Positions 52,829 to 60,816 of a stretch of DNA of 64,000 nt are shown piece by piece. Under the pieces are notes generated by a model, which saw nothing but the letters and a program-made list of their open reading frames with translations, was not told where the DNA came from and did no database searches. Source of the stretch: Sphingomonas mucosissima (GTDB taxonomy: Bacteria; Pseudomonadota; Alphaproteobacteria; Sphingomonadales; Sphingomonadaceae). The stretch covers positions 1,459,225-1,523,224 of the forward strand of contig NZ_NBBJ01000001.1 of the NCBI RefSeq assembly GCF_002197665.1. Direction: 5' to 3'. Both the position numbers and the translations under genes were made by a program. Positions within the stretch are counted from its first letter, which is position 1. Each line of letters starts with the position of its first letter.

Positions 52829-55567
52829 TCAGAATCCAGAAAAACCAGTGGTCGGGGAGCCCGACGACAGCCGCGTCAGCGCGGCACGATATTGCGCAAG
52901 CTGGGATTGCTCACGGCTGGTAGAGCTTCGTGCCTTGCCAGCGCCCCCGTCGGCGAGCGCGGCCTTGCCATCGTCCCAATAAAGCGAGCGATAAGCCGTC
53001 TGACTCATCGAAACGGCCTGTCGGACACGGTCCAATGCCACCGCCGCTCCCGCAGCCGTGGAGATGTTGAGCGCCTGATCGAGATCGAGGCCAAAGCTGC
53101 CGCCCGGCCTTACGGACGGCGCGTTGGCCGGCACGGTAGCCGGCGTCGTAAGCCGCTGCGGTTCGATCCCCAGCTTGGCGAGCGCATCCCTGCCCTCGCC
53201 GCCCGCGATCAACTCCACCGACGAACCAGCCTTGGCTTCGATGCGCAGCGCATAGCCGGTGCCGCTCTTCGCCGACATCACGATCGCCTTGGATCCCGTC
53301 AGCAGGCGCACCCGGTCTGCCAGCGTGGCAATCGTATCGTCGGCTCTGATCGTGACCTTGCGTGCATTGCCGCCGGTTACCTTCACCAGAAACTCGTCGC
53401 CCGGCCGCAGGCTGGTCTGGGCCAACAGGCTCGCCGAATTCTCCGGCGTCAGCACGCCGCGCCGCAGCCCGAGCGCGCCCAGCGCGCTGGCGCCGCCCGA
53501 AGCCGCGGCGATCCGCACTGGCTCCGTTCGTTGCGCGGCTTGGCCGAACTGCGTGGTGGACAGCAGCGCGCCAGTGGAAGGGTCGACCCGGCTGACGAAG
53601 CCGTCAACGGCCCCCTGTCGGGCACCGCCAAACGCACCAGTCGTGCGACCGCCGACGTAAAGCGCGCCGTTCATGAAGGCGATGCTGTCCACCTGATCGT
53701 CACCGTCAGACGCGAGATAGCTGACGCTGGATCCCGACAAGTCCGACGCGATGCGCATAACAAAGCCGTCTTGGCCTGCCCCTCGCGCATTGATCTGATC
53801 GCCGTTCAGGTCCGCGCGCGTTGCCCCTGCGATGGCGATGCTGCCGCTTGCATCCACGGCAAGCGCCCGTGCATCGGCCGAGCCCAAGGTCAGCATCCCA
53901 AAGTCATTGGCAAGGCTACTCGCATCCAGCCGCCGGACAACCGCGTTTGCGCCTTCGCGCGTCAGCGCGAGAAGCTCGCCATCCGCGCCCACGGCCAGGC
54001 TGGTGACAGTGTCGCTGCCGCCCGAATCGATTGTTCGGCGCTCCTGCAGCCGTCCGGTGCCGTCGAGCCGGGCGATGAAGGCGTCGCCGCTACCGCTGGA
54101 GGTGCGTCCACCCACGAAAACCGAGCCATCGGGGCCGACCGTCACCGCATGGGCGGTGTCGCTGCCCAACGTACGCACCAGGCTGGCAAACTTCTCGTCG
54201 CCATTGGCGCTGAAACGCGCGACCAGCATGTCGCCGTCGCTCGCGGCGCCGTCGAAATTGCCCGTCACCGTGCCTGCGACCACGACATCGCCGTTGGGCG
54301 CGATGCTGACGGCAGCGCCTGTGGCCGATCCCGCCGCGCCGAGCGTACGCTGCCAGACGGCACGACCCTCACTGTCCAGCTTGGTCAGGAACAGATCTTC
54401 GCTGGCGTTAAGATTAGAGCCCAAGTCGCCCGACGTGGTGCCAACGACGTAGCTGAACCCGTTGGCGTCGGTTGCGATCGCGCTGCTGCTCGTCGTGGCA
54501 AGGATCGCCGCAGGCGCTTTTGTTCCCGCTTTCGCGGTCAGCTTGGCCGCTGCCGTTGCCTCGGTATCGATTGCTGCAATCTGAGACATCGTGCGTCGCT
54601 GGATGTCTCCGGCCGGATCGTCGAAACGCATGATCCGGGTCGTCGTCGGCGCATCCAGCGCCGTGAACCCGCTAGCGACCATTAACGCGTCGCGGGCACC
54701 AACCTGATCGATCTCGACCCGCTCATATCCCGATCGTTTGATCGAGAAGCCCCATTGATCGCCTGTCTTGGCCGGAACGAAGCTGACCTCCCACCGCGGC
54801 ACGGTCGCGCCGCTGGCGTCCTGCACCGCGGTGCCATCGGCATTTCGCATCGGGATCGCCGCGATCGCCGCATTGATGGCATTGGCCATGCTGTCGAGCG
54901 TCGGCGGCTGCTGCGTACCCGATAGATCAACCGAAACGGTGTCTGCGGTGCTGCCGCTGCCGAGGCGGATCTGGAAGACTTCGTTGCCCCTCAGCCCCGG
55001 AAGCGCGGCGTCGCGGGTCGCCACGATACCGACCGCCGGGATCTCCGCCGCGTTGAGCGCCGCCGGCGAGAGCATGGAAACGCTCTCCGCCCTTCGCGCC
55101 GGGCCGGCGAAAGCGAGGTTCACCTTTTCAGAGGGCGCGCTGACCAGGTAGGTTTGCAGGTCGGCGAGCCCCTTACCGAAGCTTGCTTGAAGCGAGGCTC
55201 GCTCGGCAGGCGAGGTCGTCTTTGCGGCTGCGGACGCGGCCAGCAGGCGAAGCCGGTCCAAGGCCTTATAGGCGGTAAACGCGGTTTCGACGTCGGCCGG
55301 GAGCGTGCCGGTGCCCGCCCCGGCCCGGTCGACGCCGGCCTTGTCGATGATGGTGGACATGCGCTTGATCGCGGAGACTTGGATGGAGACGGGACCGTCG
55401 CTCGATCCTTGCCGCCAGGGCGGGATCGTTGCAGCCGTGGTGAACAGCGCTTTTGCGCGGCGCACTGCTCGGCTCTCCGACATCCCCGCGGAGGAGAAAA
55501 CATCAAAGCTGTTCGCGCCGGTCAGCATGCTGAGACCCACAAGGCCGTTTGAAAGATTTATCGTCAT
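52829..55567 (-). CDS. Large flagellar-locus protein with six beta-propeller (SBBP-like) repeats
   Basis: A 912-residue protein I cannot name. Start at ATG 55567 (MTINLSNGLVGLSMLTGANSF); there is no Sec signal peptide. Residues ~355-680 hold six repeats of 45-60 residues of the SBBP/propeller type (for example SIAPNGDVVVAGTVTG, AVTVGPDGSVFVGGRTSS, SIAFMNGALYVGGRTTG), each followed by a DxFxxRxD-like strand. On both sides lie segments like the Flagellin_IN fold (~195-300 and ~715-805: GDEFLVKVTGGNARKVTIRADD). The ends are helical, as in axial proteins. It is co-transcribed with flgB and diverges from fliG. It could be an export substrate or a regulator; Caulobacter FlaEY is a large flagellar regulator worth comparing, but I cannot confirm homology. 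Confidence 0.75.
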   Translation of the reverse strand: MTINLSNGLVGLSMLTGANSFDVFSSAGMSESRAVRRAKALFTTAATIPPWRQGSSDGPVSIQVSAIKRMSTIIDKAGVDRAGAGTGTLPADVETAFTAYKALDRLRLLAASAAAKTTSPAERASLQASFGKGLADLQTYLVSAPSEKVNLAFAGPARRAESVSMLSPAALNAAEIPAVGIVATRDAALPGLRGNEVFQIRLGSGSTADTVSVDLSGTQQPPTLDSMANAINAAIAAIPMRNADGTAVQDASGATVPRWEVSFVPAKTGDQWGFSIKRSGYERVEIDQVGARDALMVASGFTALDAPTTTRIMRFDDPAGDIQRRTMSQIAAIDTEATAAAKLTAKAGTKAPAAILATTSSSAIATDANGFSYVVGTTSGDLGSNLNASEDLFLTKLDSEGRAVWQRTLGAAGSATGAAVSIAPNGDVVVAGTVTGNFDGAASDGDMLVARFSANGDEKFASLVRTLGSDTAHAVTVGPDGSVFVGGRTSSGSGDAFIARLDGTGRLQERRTIDSGGSDTVTSLAVGADGELLALTREGANAVVRRLDASSLANDFGMLTLGSADARALAVDASGSIAIAGATRADLNGDQINARGAGQDGFVMRIASDLSGSSVSYLASDGDDQVDSIAFMNGALYVGGRTTGAFGGARQGAVDGFVSRVDPSTGALLSTTQFGQAAQRTEPVRIAAASGGASALGALGLRRGVLTPENSASLLAQTSLRPGDEFLVKVTGGNARKVTIRADDTIATLADRVRLLTGSKAIVMSAKSGTGYALRIEAKAGSSVELIAGGEGRDALAKLGIEPQRLTTPATVPANAPSVRPGGSFGLDLDQALNISTAAGAAVALDRVRQAVSMSQTAYRSLYWDDGKAALADGGAGKARSSTSREQSQLAQYRAALTRLSSGSPTTGFSGF

Positions 55568-55606
55568 TCCCTCCGCCGTCCTCACCGACCGCCTCGCACT
55601 TCTTCC

Positions 55607-55612
55607 TATAAT
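55607..55612 (+). promoter_or_regulatory. TATAAT element between the propeller gene and fliG
   Basis: CTTCCTATAATAGGGG lies 60 bases before fliG and about 40 bases before the divergent propeller gene. On the minus strand the same site reads CCTATTATAGG, so it is close to symmetric and may work both ways. Confidence 0.5.
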
Positions 55613-55671
55613 AGGGGGGTGGCGGCCATTCCGGCGCGAACTGGCCGCGGAATCTTCGGAGCTCACCTTTC

Positions 55672-56706
55672 ATGACGATGATGATGCCGATCCCCGAGCC
55701 GGCGGAGCTGAAACGCTATTCCGGCGCGCAGCGCGCCGCGGCGCTGATGCTGGCGCTCGGCAGAGAGCATGGCGCCGCCATCTGGGAGCAACTGTCGGTT
55801 GACGAGATAAAGGAGCTTTCGGGCACCATCGCGCAGCTCGGCCGCGTGCCATCCACCGTCGTCGAGCATCTGCTCATCCAATTCTCGGGCGAAGTGTCGA
55901 GCATGGCCTCGCTTCATGGTTCGTTCGAGACAACTGAGCGGTTGCTTGGCGGCATCCTGCCCGAGGACCGGGTCAAGGAGATCATGGAGGACATTCGCGG
56001 CCCGTCGGGCCGCACGATGTGGGACAAGCTGTCAAACGTCAGCGAGGCCGTCCTCGCCTCCTATCTGAAGAACGAATATCCCCAGACCGCAGCGGTGATC
56101 CTGAGCAAGCTGCGCTCGGACCATGCGGCCCGTGTGCTTGCGGTTCTCCCTCGCGACTATTCGGTGGATGTGATCCAGCGGATGCTGCGCATGGACGCCG
56201 TGCAGAAGGAAGTGCTGCATCAGATCGAACACACGCTGCAGAGCGAGTTCATGAGCAATCTCGCGCGCGCGCAGCGGACCGACCCGCATGAGTCCATGGC
56301 CGACATCTTCAACGCCATGGACCGGTCCACCGAAGAAGCGATGCTGAACGCGCTCGACCAGCGTGCGCCGGACTCCGCAGAACGTATCCGTTCGCTGATG
56401 TTCACGTTCGAGGATCTGGGCAACCTGATGCCGAGCTCGGTCTCGGTGATCGTGCGTCAGGCCGACAAGCGCCAGATCGCGCTGGCACTGAAGGGCGCGC
56501 CCGAGGAAATGAAGAAGCTGTTCTTCAGCTCCATGACCGAGCGCTCGGCGAAGCTGATGCGCGAAGACATGGCCGGCATGGGCCCCGTGCGCGCGCGGGA
56601 CTGCGAGGAAGCGCAAAGTGCGCTCGTGCGCCTGGCGAAGTCGCTTGCGGATCGCGGCGAGATCATGCTGGTCGATCCCAAAAGCGATGACTCGATGATA
56701 ATCTGA
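55672..56706 (+). CDS. fliG: Flagellar motor switch protein FliG
   Basis: A 344-residue C-ring protein that takes torque from MotA. Family sequences are YSGAQRAAALMLALGREHGAAIWEQL, EYPQTAAVILSKL, the MFTFEDLGNL region near residue 245, and the C-terminal torque helix MTERSAKLMREDMAGMGPVRARDCEEAQ with its conserved charges. It opens the fliG-fliH unit. Confidence 0.97.
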   Translation: MTMMMPIPEPAELKRYSGAQRAAALMLALGREHGAAIWEQLSVDEIKELSGTIAQLGRVPSTVVEHLLIQFSGEVSSMASLHGSFETTERLLGGILPEDRVKEIMEDIRGPSGRTMWDKLSNVSEAVLASYLKNEYPQTAAVILSKLRSDHAARVLAVLPRDYSVDVIQRMLRMDAVQKEVLHQIEHTLQSEFMSNLARAQRTDPHESMADIFNAMDRSTEEAMLNALDQRAPDSAERIRSLMFTFEDLGNLMPSSVSVIVRQADKRQIALALKGAPEEMKKLFFSSMTERSAKLMREDMAGMGPVRARDCEEAQSALVRLAKSLADRGEIMLVDPKSDDSMII

Positions 56707-56714
56707 GGACGCCG

Positions 56715-57374
56715 ATGCACACCTCCTCCCACATACGCCCCTTCGTCTTTGACAGCATCTTCGCGATCCCGGAGGCTGATCCTTCAAAGGTCTCGACACA
56801 TGATCTGCAACTCGAGATTGCCGCGTTGCAGGCGGATCTCGCCCTCGCGCAGCAGCAACAAGAGATGTTGCTGGCTTCCGTCAGAGCCGAGGCGTTCGAG
56901 GCCGGGCTTGCGCAGGCGCGTGATGAACGGGAAAACGCCATGCTGGCCGCGGTTGACGCCTTGCAGGCCTCGCTCGAGCATCTCGACAGCCGGATGGAGG
57001 ACATTGCGGCCGAGGTGGCACGTGACGGCGCCGAGGTTTCACTCGCCGCCGCCGAGCTTCTTGCCGGACGAGCGATCGCCATGGACCCCGGGCTGGCGAT
57101 CGATGATGCGATCGGGCGCGTGCTGAAGCAGGTCGCGCGCGGCCAGGAACTGCTGGTGCGGGTCGCACCATCGCTCGCCGCCGATGTCGAGCGTATGATC
57201 GAAGCTCGCCAAGCGCAGGACCGGCGCCGCTTGAACCTTCAAGTGGTCTCCGATCCGAGCCTCGCGCCCGGCGACGCCTTTATCGAATGGGATCAGGGCG
57301 CACTTGCGCTGGACGCCGAGGCGCGCCGGGAGGCCATCCGCGCCGAATTGGAAGCGCTTCTCCCCACCGCCTGA
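56715..57374 (+). CDS. fliH: Flagellar export ATPase regulator FliH
   Basis: A 219-residue protein with a long N-terminal coiled coil (LQLEIAALQADLALAQQQQEMLL) and the V-ATPase subunit E-like end (VRVAPSLAADVERMIEA, LQVVSDPSLAPGDAFIEWDQGALALD). FliH binds the FliI ATPase. It follows fliG by eight bases. fliI, which usually comes next, is not here; fliF follows instead. Confidence 0.9.
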   Translation: MHTSSHIRPFVFDSIFAIPEADPSKVSTHDLQLEIAALQADLALAQQQQEMLLASVRAEAFEAGLAQARDERENAMLAAVDALQASLEHLDSRMEDIAAEVARDGAEVSLAAAELLAGRAIAMDPGLAIDDAIGRVLKQVARGQELLVRVAPSLAADVERMIEARQAQDRRRLNLQVVSDPSLAPGDAFIEWDQGALALDAEARREAIRAELEALLPTA

Positions 57375-57396
57375 TTACCCGGCAACTTTTTCCCAC

Positions 57397-57431
57397 CGGC
57401 AGAATCTGCCGCTCTCTCCCTCTCCTATAAT
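57397..57431 (+). promoter_or_regulatory. fliF promoter region: hairpin and TATAAT
   Basis: CGGCAG AAT CTGCCG (57397-57411) is a perfect inverted repeat. It is followed by a pyrimidine run and CTCCTATAATTAAACC with TATAAT at 57426-57431, 45 bases before fliF. CGGCA-type sites near fliF recall the ftr elements bound by FlbD in Caulobacter, which is a comparison from memory. Confidence 0.45.
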
Positions 57432-57475
57432 TAAACCGAGGGGTACGTCCCCGGCTTATAGACGAGGGACGATCC

Positions 57476-59089
57476 TTGAACCAATTGCGGACATTCGTCG
57501 CCCAGATCGGGGCACGACGGCTGATGATCATGGGCGGGGTCGCCGTGGCCCTGCTCGCCGTGCTCGCAGCCGTTGCCCTGCGCGGCGGATCAAGCGCGAT
57601 GGGCTTCCTGTACACGGATCTCGATCCGGCCGCGGCCCAGAGCATTTCCGAGAAGCTGGCCAGCCAGAACATCCCGTACCAATTATCGGCCGACGGCAGT
57701 TCGATCCTCGCCCCGCAGGAGAAGCTCGCCGAGCTGCGGATGAGCATGGCCGGCGAGAAGCTGGGCGGCAAGATCGGTTATGACGTGCTGGATGAGGAGG
57801 AGCCGTTCGGCATCTCCGCCTCGCGTGCCAAGCTGAACGAGACCCGCGCCATTGAAGGCGAGCTTTCCCGCTCGATCGAAAGCCTCCAGAATGTCAGCCG
57901 GGCACGCGTCCACATCGTGATGCCCGAACGCGCCATGTTCTCCGCCGAGAACCGCAAGGCAACCGCCGCCGTCACCGTGAAGACCCGCGGGCGTCTGACT
58001 GGTGAGGCCGTGCAGTCGATCCGTTATCTCGTGTCGTCCTCTGTGCCCGAGCTTACGCCGGAAGCCGTCTCGGTCGTTGACCAGACCGGCGCCTTGCTGG
58101 CGCGGGCCGGCGAAGCTGGCGAGGCTGGTGCGGGTTCGGCGGACGAACGCCAGCAGGCCGTCGAGAGCAAGCTGCGCAGCGAGATCGAGGCTCTGCTGGA
58201 GCCGATCGTCGGGGCGGGCAAGGTGCGCGCTGAAGTTTCCGCTCAGATCGATCGCGACCAGACGCGCGAAGAGTCGAGCGTCTTTGATCCCGACAAGCAG
58301 GTGATCGCCCGCCAGGTCACGGTTGAGTCCAACGACCAGAACAGCGAAAACCAAGCCGCAGCACAGATGGCGACCGTGGGCGCGCAGCTCCCCGAGAACC
58401 AGAACCAGCCCGGTGGGCAAGGCGACAGCCGCAATGCGGCGCGCACCGAAACGTCCGAGGATACCACCTACGCAAACAGCCAGACCCGCAGCGTCGTGGT
58501 TCGTGCACCGGGCAAGATCAACCGGCTGAGCGTTGCCGTGATGATCGACGGCGGCGTCAGTGGACTGCCGCAGCCGAAGATCCAGCGGCTCACCCGCCTG
58601 GTCGAGAATGCCGTCGGCATCGATGCCGAGCGCGGGGACAGCGTGGTGATCGAAAGCATGCAATTCGCCGCGGACGCTAGCCTGACGGACAAGGAAGACA
58701 GCATCTTCTCGCTGGTCACGACCGATCAGATCCTCGGCTTCTTGAAGTTTCTGGTGATCGCCGGCGTGGGCCTCGTCGCCCTTCGCATGCTGAAGCCGAA
58801 GCGTCTCGCCGCCGACGCTCCCGGCGGCACCGTGGAAACGCTTCTGACCCCGCAGGGCCCGGAGATCGCCCGACTGACCGCGCAGGCCGCAGAAGGAGAC
58901 GAAGCCGCGATCCAGCAGCTGGAGGCTCTGCAAGACGCAGCGCCCAGCCCTCCGCTGCTCGATGAGGAGATCGCGCTCGCCCAGGTGGACGGCCGCATCA
59001 AGAGCTCTGCCCTCAAGAAGATTGGCGATGCGATCCAGGCAAGCCCGCCTGAAGCCGCCGCCGTGATCCGCCAGTGGATGAACGCATAA
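57476..59089 (+). CDS. fliF: Flagellar MS-ring protein FliF
   Basis: A 537-residue ring protein with membrane helices at ~15-37 and ~415-440. Family marks include LYTDLDPAAAQSISEKL, GGKIGYDVLDEEEPFGISASRAKLNETRAIEGELSRSI (given in part), VSRARVHIVMPERAMF and a C-terminal FliG-binding end (ALKKIGDAIQASPPEAAAVIRQWM). The start is TTG at 57476 with GAGGGACG upstream. A large Gln/Asn-rich periplasmic loop (~270-340) is normal for the family. Its stop overlaps the fliN start (TAATG). Confidence 0.96.
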   Translation: MNQLRTFVAQIGARRLMIMGGVAVALLAVLAAVALRGGSSAMGFLYTDLDPAAAQSISEKLASQNIPYQLSADGSSILAPQEKLAELRMSMAGEKLGGKIGYDVLDEEEPFGISASRAKLNETRAIEGELSRSIESLQNVSRARVHIVMPERAMFSAENRKATAAVTVKTRGRLTGEAVQSIRYLVSSSVPELTPEAVSVVDQTGALLARAGEAGEAGAGSADERQQAVESKLRSEIEALLEPIVGAGKVRAEVSAQIDRDQTREESSVFDPDKQVIARQVTVESNDQNSENQAAAQMATVGAQLPENQNQPGGQGDSRNAARTETSEDTTYANSQTRSVVVRAPGKINRLSVAVMIDGGVSGLPQPKIQRLTRLVENAVGIDAERGDSVVIESMQFAADASLTDKEDSIFSLVTTDQILGFLKFLVIAGVGLVALRMLKPKRLAADAPGGTVETLLTPQGPEIARLTAQAAEGDEAAIQQLEALQDAAPSPPLLDEEIALAQVDGRIKSSALKKIGDAIQASPPEAAAVIRQWMNA

Positions 59090-59445
59090 TGGAACCGTTG
59101 ATGAGCAATGAAGATCATGCGCAGCTCCTGACTGCGGAGAACAACGCAAGCCCGATGTTCGAGGATTTCGGAACAAGCGACTTTGATACCGGCGCTCCGG
59201 ATGAGATCGGGCTCGAGGCGGTGCACGAGGTTCCGGTGAAGGTTCAGGCCGTCCTTGGCCGCTCGCGCCTGCCGATCGGCGAGCTGCTGCGCTTGAAGGC
59301 GGGCGCCGTGATGGAACTCGACCGGCGCGTCGGCGAACCCGTCGATGTGTTCGTGAACGATCGTCTGATCGCCCGCGGCGAAGTGGTGATGATCGACAAT
59401 TCGCTGGGTGTGACGCTCACCGAAATCACACGTCCGGAGCGCTGA
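59089..59445 (+). CDS. fliN: Flagellar motor switch protein FliN, long copy
   Basis: A 118-residue protein with a variable acidic front (~50 residues) and a C-terminal FliN/SpoA domain (VPVKVQAVLGRSRLPIGELLRLKAGAVMELD, VDVFVNDRLIARGEVVMIDNSLGVTLTEI). The ATG at 59089 overlaps the fliF stop; Met at 59101 is an alternative. A short FliN-like paralogue is encoded at 45734-45970. Confidence 0.93.
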   Translation: MEPLMSNEDHAQLLTAENNASPMFEDFGTSDFDTGAPDEIGLEAVHEVPVKVQAVLGRSRLPIGELLRLKAGAVMELDRRVGEPVDVFVNDRLIARGEVVMIDNSLGVTLTEITRPER

Positions 59446-59450
59446 GGTCG

Positions 59451-60794
59451 ATGGTGAAATCTTGTCCAACCCGGCTTCTCCTGGTCGGCGTTCCCGGTAG
59501 CGAGTTTCGGCTAGCGGCCGGTATGGCGCGGGACGCGGGCGCTGAAGTGAACATGGCGGATACCTTGGCGCAGGCGCTAGCAGTGCTCCGCGCCGACGGC
59601 GCGATGATGGTGATGATCGATGTCGCCATGGATGTTGCGGGTTTCATCGCGCAGCTCCGCTCGGAGCGCTTCACGCTGCCGGTGATTGCCTGCGGCATCA
59701 ATGCGTCAGCTGATCAGGCGGTCAGCGCGATCCGCGCCGGCGCACGCGACTATGTGCCGCTCCCTCCCGAGCGCGACCTCATCGCGGCCGCCATCGCATC
59801 GGTGGTGCCGGCGACGCCTTCCGTCATCATCAGCGACGATCCGTTGCTCGCCCGCACCATCTCCTTCGCCTTGAGCATGGCAACGTCGCGGGTGCCGGTG
59901 CTGATCTGCGGCGAACGCGGCACCGGCAAGGAATTGCTCGCGCGAAACATCCATGATGCGTCCGGCTGTTCCGGGTCATTCGAAGTGGTGGATTGCGCCG
60001 GTGCATCGACCGACGTGGTGGCATCCGAATTGTTCGGCCATGAGGAAGGCGCGTTTCCCGGCGCGATCGCCCGGCGGATCGGACGGTTCGAAAAGGCCGG
60101 CAAAGGAACGCTGCTGCTGCGCAACGTGGACATGCTGCCGCCCGGCCTTCAGGCCGATCTCGCCCGTGCACTGCGGATGGGCGTGATCCGGCGCATGGGC
60201 GCCCACCAAGCCTTTCCTCTCGACGCCCGCATGATCGTCAGCACGACGACGTCGCTCACCGATCGCGTTGCCGCCGGCACCTTCCGCGCGGACCTGCTCG
60301 CGCGCTTCGAGCTGGTGCAACTGCGGTTGCCCGCGCTGCGCACACGTGGCCAAGACATCATTCGCCTCGCGAAATACCACCTAGAGCTGATCGCGCGTGC
60401 TGAGGGTCGCTCCGCGCTGGTGCTCTCTGATAGCGCCACGGCAGCTTTGTTGCGGCACGACTGGCCCGGCAACGTACGCGAGCTGCAGGATCTGATGCAC
60501 CGCGCCGTGCTGCTCGCCAGCGGAGACCAGATCCGCCCGGCGGACCTGGTGCTGACGGACGGGCGTCAGCTCGCGCCGACCGAGAACCGCGGCGAAAGCG
60601 GCCTGCCCGAGGTGGAGAGCCTCGTCGGCCGTACGGTGGAAGAGGTCGAGCGCGAGCTGATCCTTCAGACGCTGGAGCGCTGCCACGGCAATCGCACCTC
60701 TGCGTCCAGCATCCTCGGCATCTCGGTGCGCACGATGCGCAACAAGCTGAAGACCTTCATCGAGGCCGGCATCGCCGTCTCGCCCGCCGCCTGA
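59451..60794 (+). CDS. flbD: FlbD-like flagellar activator with degenerate receiver and Walker B
   Basis: A 447-residue protein with the three-domain plan of NtrC-type activators. The receiver (1-115) has lost the acidic pair (LLLVGVPG) and the conserved Lys (YVPLPP). The AAA+ domain keeps Walker A (GERGTGKE, 154-161) and FRADLLARFELVQLRLPALR. The sigma-54 loop reads GAFPGA (200-205), and Walker B is GTLLLRNVD with Arg224-Asn225 in place of Asp-Glu. The C-terminal helix-turn-helix is intact (NRTSASSILGISVRTMRNKLKTFIEAG). Position after fliF-fliN and presence of fliX in the cluster support FlbD. It likely binds flagellar promoters, but ATP hydrolysis is doubtful. Confidence 0.85.
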   Translation: MVKSCPTRLLLVGVPGSEFRLAAGMARDAGAEVNMADTLAQALAVLRADGAMMVMIDVAMDVAGFIAQLRSERFTLPVIACGINASADQAVSAIRAGARDYVPLPPERDLIAAAIASVVPATPSVIISDDPLLARTISFALSMATSRVPVLICGERGTGKELLARNIHDASGCSGSFEVVDCAGASTDVVASELFGHEEGAFPGAIARRIGRFEKAGKGTLLLRNVDMLPPGLQADLARALRMGVIRRMGAHQAFPLDARMIVSTTTSLTDRVAAGTFRADLLARFELVQLRLPALRTRGQDIIRLAKYHLELIARAEGRSALVLSDSATAALLRHDWPGNVRELQDLMHRAVLLASGDQIRPADLVLTDGRQLAPTENRGESGLPEVESLVGRTVEEVERELILQTLERCHGNRTSASSILGISVRTMRNKLKTFIEAGIAVSPAA

Positions 60795-60816
60795 CCTTCA
60801 AGATCGGACGATCCGC

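Noticed and set aside
52892..54685. 597-codon plus-strand frame opposite the propeller gene
   Set aside because: Antisense to a frame with six ordered repeats; no domain of its own.
57397..57411. CGGCAGAATCTGCCG as a sigma-54 promoter for fliF
   Set aside because: GG to GC spacing is 8 instead of 10 bases; it is better read as an inverted repeat.
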